Assembly: GCA_050261915.1 (NCBI GenBank)
Contig: JBLNDT010000011.1
Location: 1-64,000 of the forward strand
Length of the DNA stretch: 64,000 nt
Reading direction: 5' to 3'
DNA from: UBA699 sp050261915
GTDB lineage: Bacteria > Bacillota > Clostridia > Clostridiales > Clostridiaceae
Position 1 is the first letter of the stretch. Each line of letters begins with the position of its first letter. Below, one piece after another: positions 62,522 to 64,000 of this stretch. The notes beneath the pieces were generated by a model. That model ran no database searches and was not told the DNA's origin. It was given only the letters and a program-made list of their open reading frames with translations. The translations under genes and the position numbers were made by a program.

Positions 62522-63012
62522 TTAAAGGTAAAACTATAAAATATGGAGACAATATTGATACTGATGTTATAATACCAGCAAGATATTTAAATACAAGCAG
62601 TTCAGAGGAACTAGCAGAGCACTGCATGGAGGACCTTGATAAAAATTTCAAAGAGAAAATAAAAAATGCAAATATCATCACTGCAGGAAAAAATTTTGGA
62701 TGCGGTTCTTCCAGGGAACATGCTCCAATTTCAATTAAAGCTTCCGGAGTAAGCTGTGTCCTGGCAGAAAGCTTTGCTAGGATATTTTTCAGAAATGCAA
62801 TCAATATAGGACTTCCAATAATTGAATGCAGTGAAGCAGCAAAAGATGCAGAAGATGGAGATGAAATATCCATCGACCTTAAAACTGGAGAAATTATAAA
62901 TATAACAAAAAACAGAAATTATAAATCAGAAGTTTTTCCTGAATTCATGGAAAAAATCATGGAAGCAAATGGATTAATAAACTATATAAAAGAATCAAAT
63001 AAGGAGACATAA
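62518..63012 (+). CDS. leuD: 3-isopropylmalate dehydratase small subunit
   Basis: The 164-residue swivel domain has YGDNIDTDVIIPARYL at the start, the substrate-binding GCGSSREHAP (about 62-71) and SFARIFFRNAINIGLP. It starts at a TTG that overlaps the leuC stop (TTGA), with GAGGAGGTAG upstream, so translation is coupled. It works as a heterodimer with LeuC. Confidence 0.97.
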   Translation: MIKGKTIKYGDNIDTDVIIPARYLNTSSSEELAEHCMEDLDKNFKEKIKNANIITAGKNFGCGSSREHAPISIKASGVSCVLAESFARIFFRNAINIGLPIIECSEAAKDAEDGDEISIDLKTGEIINITKNRNYKSEVFPEFMEKIMEANGLINYIKESNKET

Positions 63013-63014
63013 AT

Positions 63015-64000
63015 ATGAAAATAGCAGTAATTCCAGGAGATGGAATAGGCCCAGAGGTTACAGCCCAGGCAATAAAAGTCCTTAAATCAGTAGAAAAAAA
63101 ATACAGTGTAAATTTCGAGTTTAATGAAGTTAAGCTTGGCGGAGATGCCATAGACAATACAGGAGTCCCCCTGCCAGAGGAAACTATAAGCATTTGCAAA
63201 GACAGCTCTGCTGTACTTTTAGGTGCAGTTGGGGGCCCAAAATGGGATAATCAGCCTTCAGAATTAAGACCTGAAGCAGGGTTGCTTAGACTTAGAAAAG
63301 AACTTGGTGTGTTTGCTAATTTAAGACCTGCCATACTATTTAAAGAGCTTATGGCAGCATCAAACTTAAAGGAAGATGTGCTTAAAAACGGCATAGACAT
63401 AATGATAGTAAGGGAATTAATTGGTGGAGCTTATTTTGGTGAAAAGAAAACTTTTGAATATGAAGGAGGCAAAAAAGCCTTTGATACAATTGAATATTCA
63501 AGTTATGAAATAGAGCGTATTGCAAAATCAGCCTTTGAAGTTGCAAGAGGCAGAAATAAAAAACTTACCCTTGTTGATAAGGCCAATGTGCTTCATACCT
63601 CAAGGCTTTGGAGAGAAGTTACAAACAAGATTGCAGAAAATTACAGTGATGTAGAACTTAATTATATGTATGTGGACAATGCTGCAATGCAGCTTATAAA
63701 TAACCCTAACCAGTTCGATGTTATATTAACTGAAAACATGTTTGGAGATATTTTAAGTGATGAAGCATCAATGCTTACTGGTTCACTTGGAATGCTTCCT
63801 TCTGCAAGTATGGGTGAAAATTCCATGGGTTTATATGAACCTATACATGGATCAGCCCCAGACATAGCTGGTATGGACAAAGCAAATCCAATTGGAACAA
63901 TAATGAGTGCAGCAATGCTGTTAAGACACAGTCTTTACATGGAAGATGCAGCGAAAGATGTAGAAAATGCAGTTAAGAAAGTTATTTCAAAGGGATACAG
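63015..64000 (+). CDS. leuB: 3-isopropylmalate dehydrogenase (partial, cut by window end)
   Basis: The frame is open from the ATG at 63015 (AAGGAG upstream, 2 bases after leuD) to the window end: 328 residues of about 355. It begins MKIAVIPGDGIGPEV and shows LLGAVGGPKWD, the RELIGGAYFGE loop, LVDKANVLHTSRLW, the metal Asp residues in TENMFGDILSDEASML, and the NAD-binding PIHGSAPDIAGMDKANP. It oxidises and decarboxylates 3-isopropylmalate. No break is seen; only the C-terminus is outside. Confidence 0.96.
   Translation, partial: MKIAVIPGDGIGPEVTAQAIKVLKSVEKKYSVNFEFNEVKLGGDAIDNTGVPLPEETISICKDSSAVLLGAVGGPKWDNQPSELRPEAGLLRLRKELGVFANLRPAILFKELMAASNLKEDVLKNGIDIMIVRELIGGAYFGEKKTFEYEGGKKAFDTIEYSSYEIERIAKSAFEVARGRNKKLTLVDKANVLHTSRLWREVTNKIAENYSDVELNYMYVDNAAMQLINNPNQFDVILTENMFGDILSDEASMLTGSLGMLPSASMGENSMGLYEPIHGSAPDIAGMDKANPIGTIMSAAMLLRHSLYMEDAAKDVENAVKKVISKGY

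Noticed and set aside
63015..64000. Truncated or broken leuB
   Set aside because: The frame is intact to the last base of the window; the missing C-terminus is only due to the window edge.

Overview
The window reads as chromosome of a low-GC, anaerobic, spore-former-type Firmicute, most likely a Clostridium or close relative (inference). Reasons: strongly A/T-biased sequence; AGGAGG-type ribosome sites with frequent TTG and GTG starts; TTGACA-17-TATAAT promoters; many T-box leaders, a lysine riboswitch and a SAM-I riboswitch; desulfoferrodoxin, butyrate kinase and an archaeal/eukaryote-type short prolyl-tRNA synthetase. No phage, insertion sequence, CRISPR array or rRNA is visible.

Layout. 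1-1.84 kb: tRNA-Trp, a membrane GGDEF protein and an orphan ZnuA-like lipoprotein, all on the minus strand. 1.9-3.5 kb: tsaE-tsaB-rimI, convergent with T-box-controlled tyrS. 5-10.3 kb: a DUF155/RMD1 protein, a small P-loop protein, an AlbA_2 regulator, two very small genes (zinc ribbon; membrane peptide), a PAP2 phosphatase, mpg and a GIY-YIG protein. 10.3-14.4 kb: prfC, T-box-controlled trpS, desulfoferrodoxin and a small lipoprotein. 14.4-22.8 kb: one 2797-residue cyclic beta-glucan synthase-like protein. 22.9-29.9 kb: lysine-riboswitch lysC-lysA, M18 aminopeptidase, a rhodanese lipoprotein, a PRK06851-type ATPase and argB. 29.9-36.8 kb: ftsH-helD, an M20 peptidase and T-box-controlled proS. 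36.9-40.9 kb: SAM-I-controlled metF, a separate MetH reactivation protein, and metH. 41-43.9 kb: a chemosensory mini-cluster (CheW, kinase-dead CheA-like protein, CheW, soluble PocR receptor). 44-48.6 kb: MscL with an added zinc ribbon, an Mpv17-like protein plus butyrate kinase behind a sigma-54 promoter, and a divergent sigma-54 activator. 48.6-54.9 kb: a ketopantoate-reductase-family gene, then a nickel ECF transporter with larC-larE-larB. 54.9-57.4 kb: a two-component system. 57.5 kb to the end: branched-chain amino-acid biosynthesis (ilvC, ilvE, leuC, leuD, partial leuB) with two Ile T-boxes and two tandem Leu T-boxes.

How it works together. Amino-acid supply and charging are mostly controlled by RNA: uncharged Tyr, Trp, Pro, Ile and Leu tRNAs are predicted to open tyrS, trpS, proS, ilvC/ilvE and leuCDB; lysine closes lysC-lysA; S-adenosylmethionine closes metF-reactivase-metH. 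In each T-box the specifier codon can be read from the sequence (TAC, TGG, CCT, ATC, ATC, CTC, CTC) and agrees with the gene it controls.

The strongest candidate for something undescribed is a family of three paralogous microproteins (48, 46 and 58 residues) within the ilv/leu region. They share a GG[KR][DE]YYxxL[KR]x[ML]K core and an EY[SA]A[SA]F C-terminal end, and differ from one another by silent as well as amino-acid changes. Second is the chemosensory cluster, whose only CheA-like protein lacks the phosphotransfer domain and the ATP-binding boxes. Third is the sigma-54 promoter with a large palindrome between the Mpv17-like/buk operon and its presumed activator.
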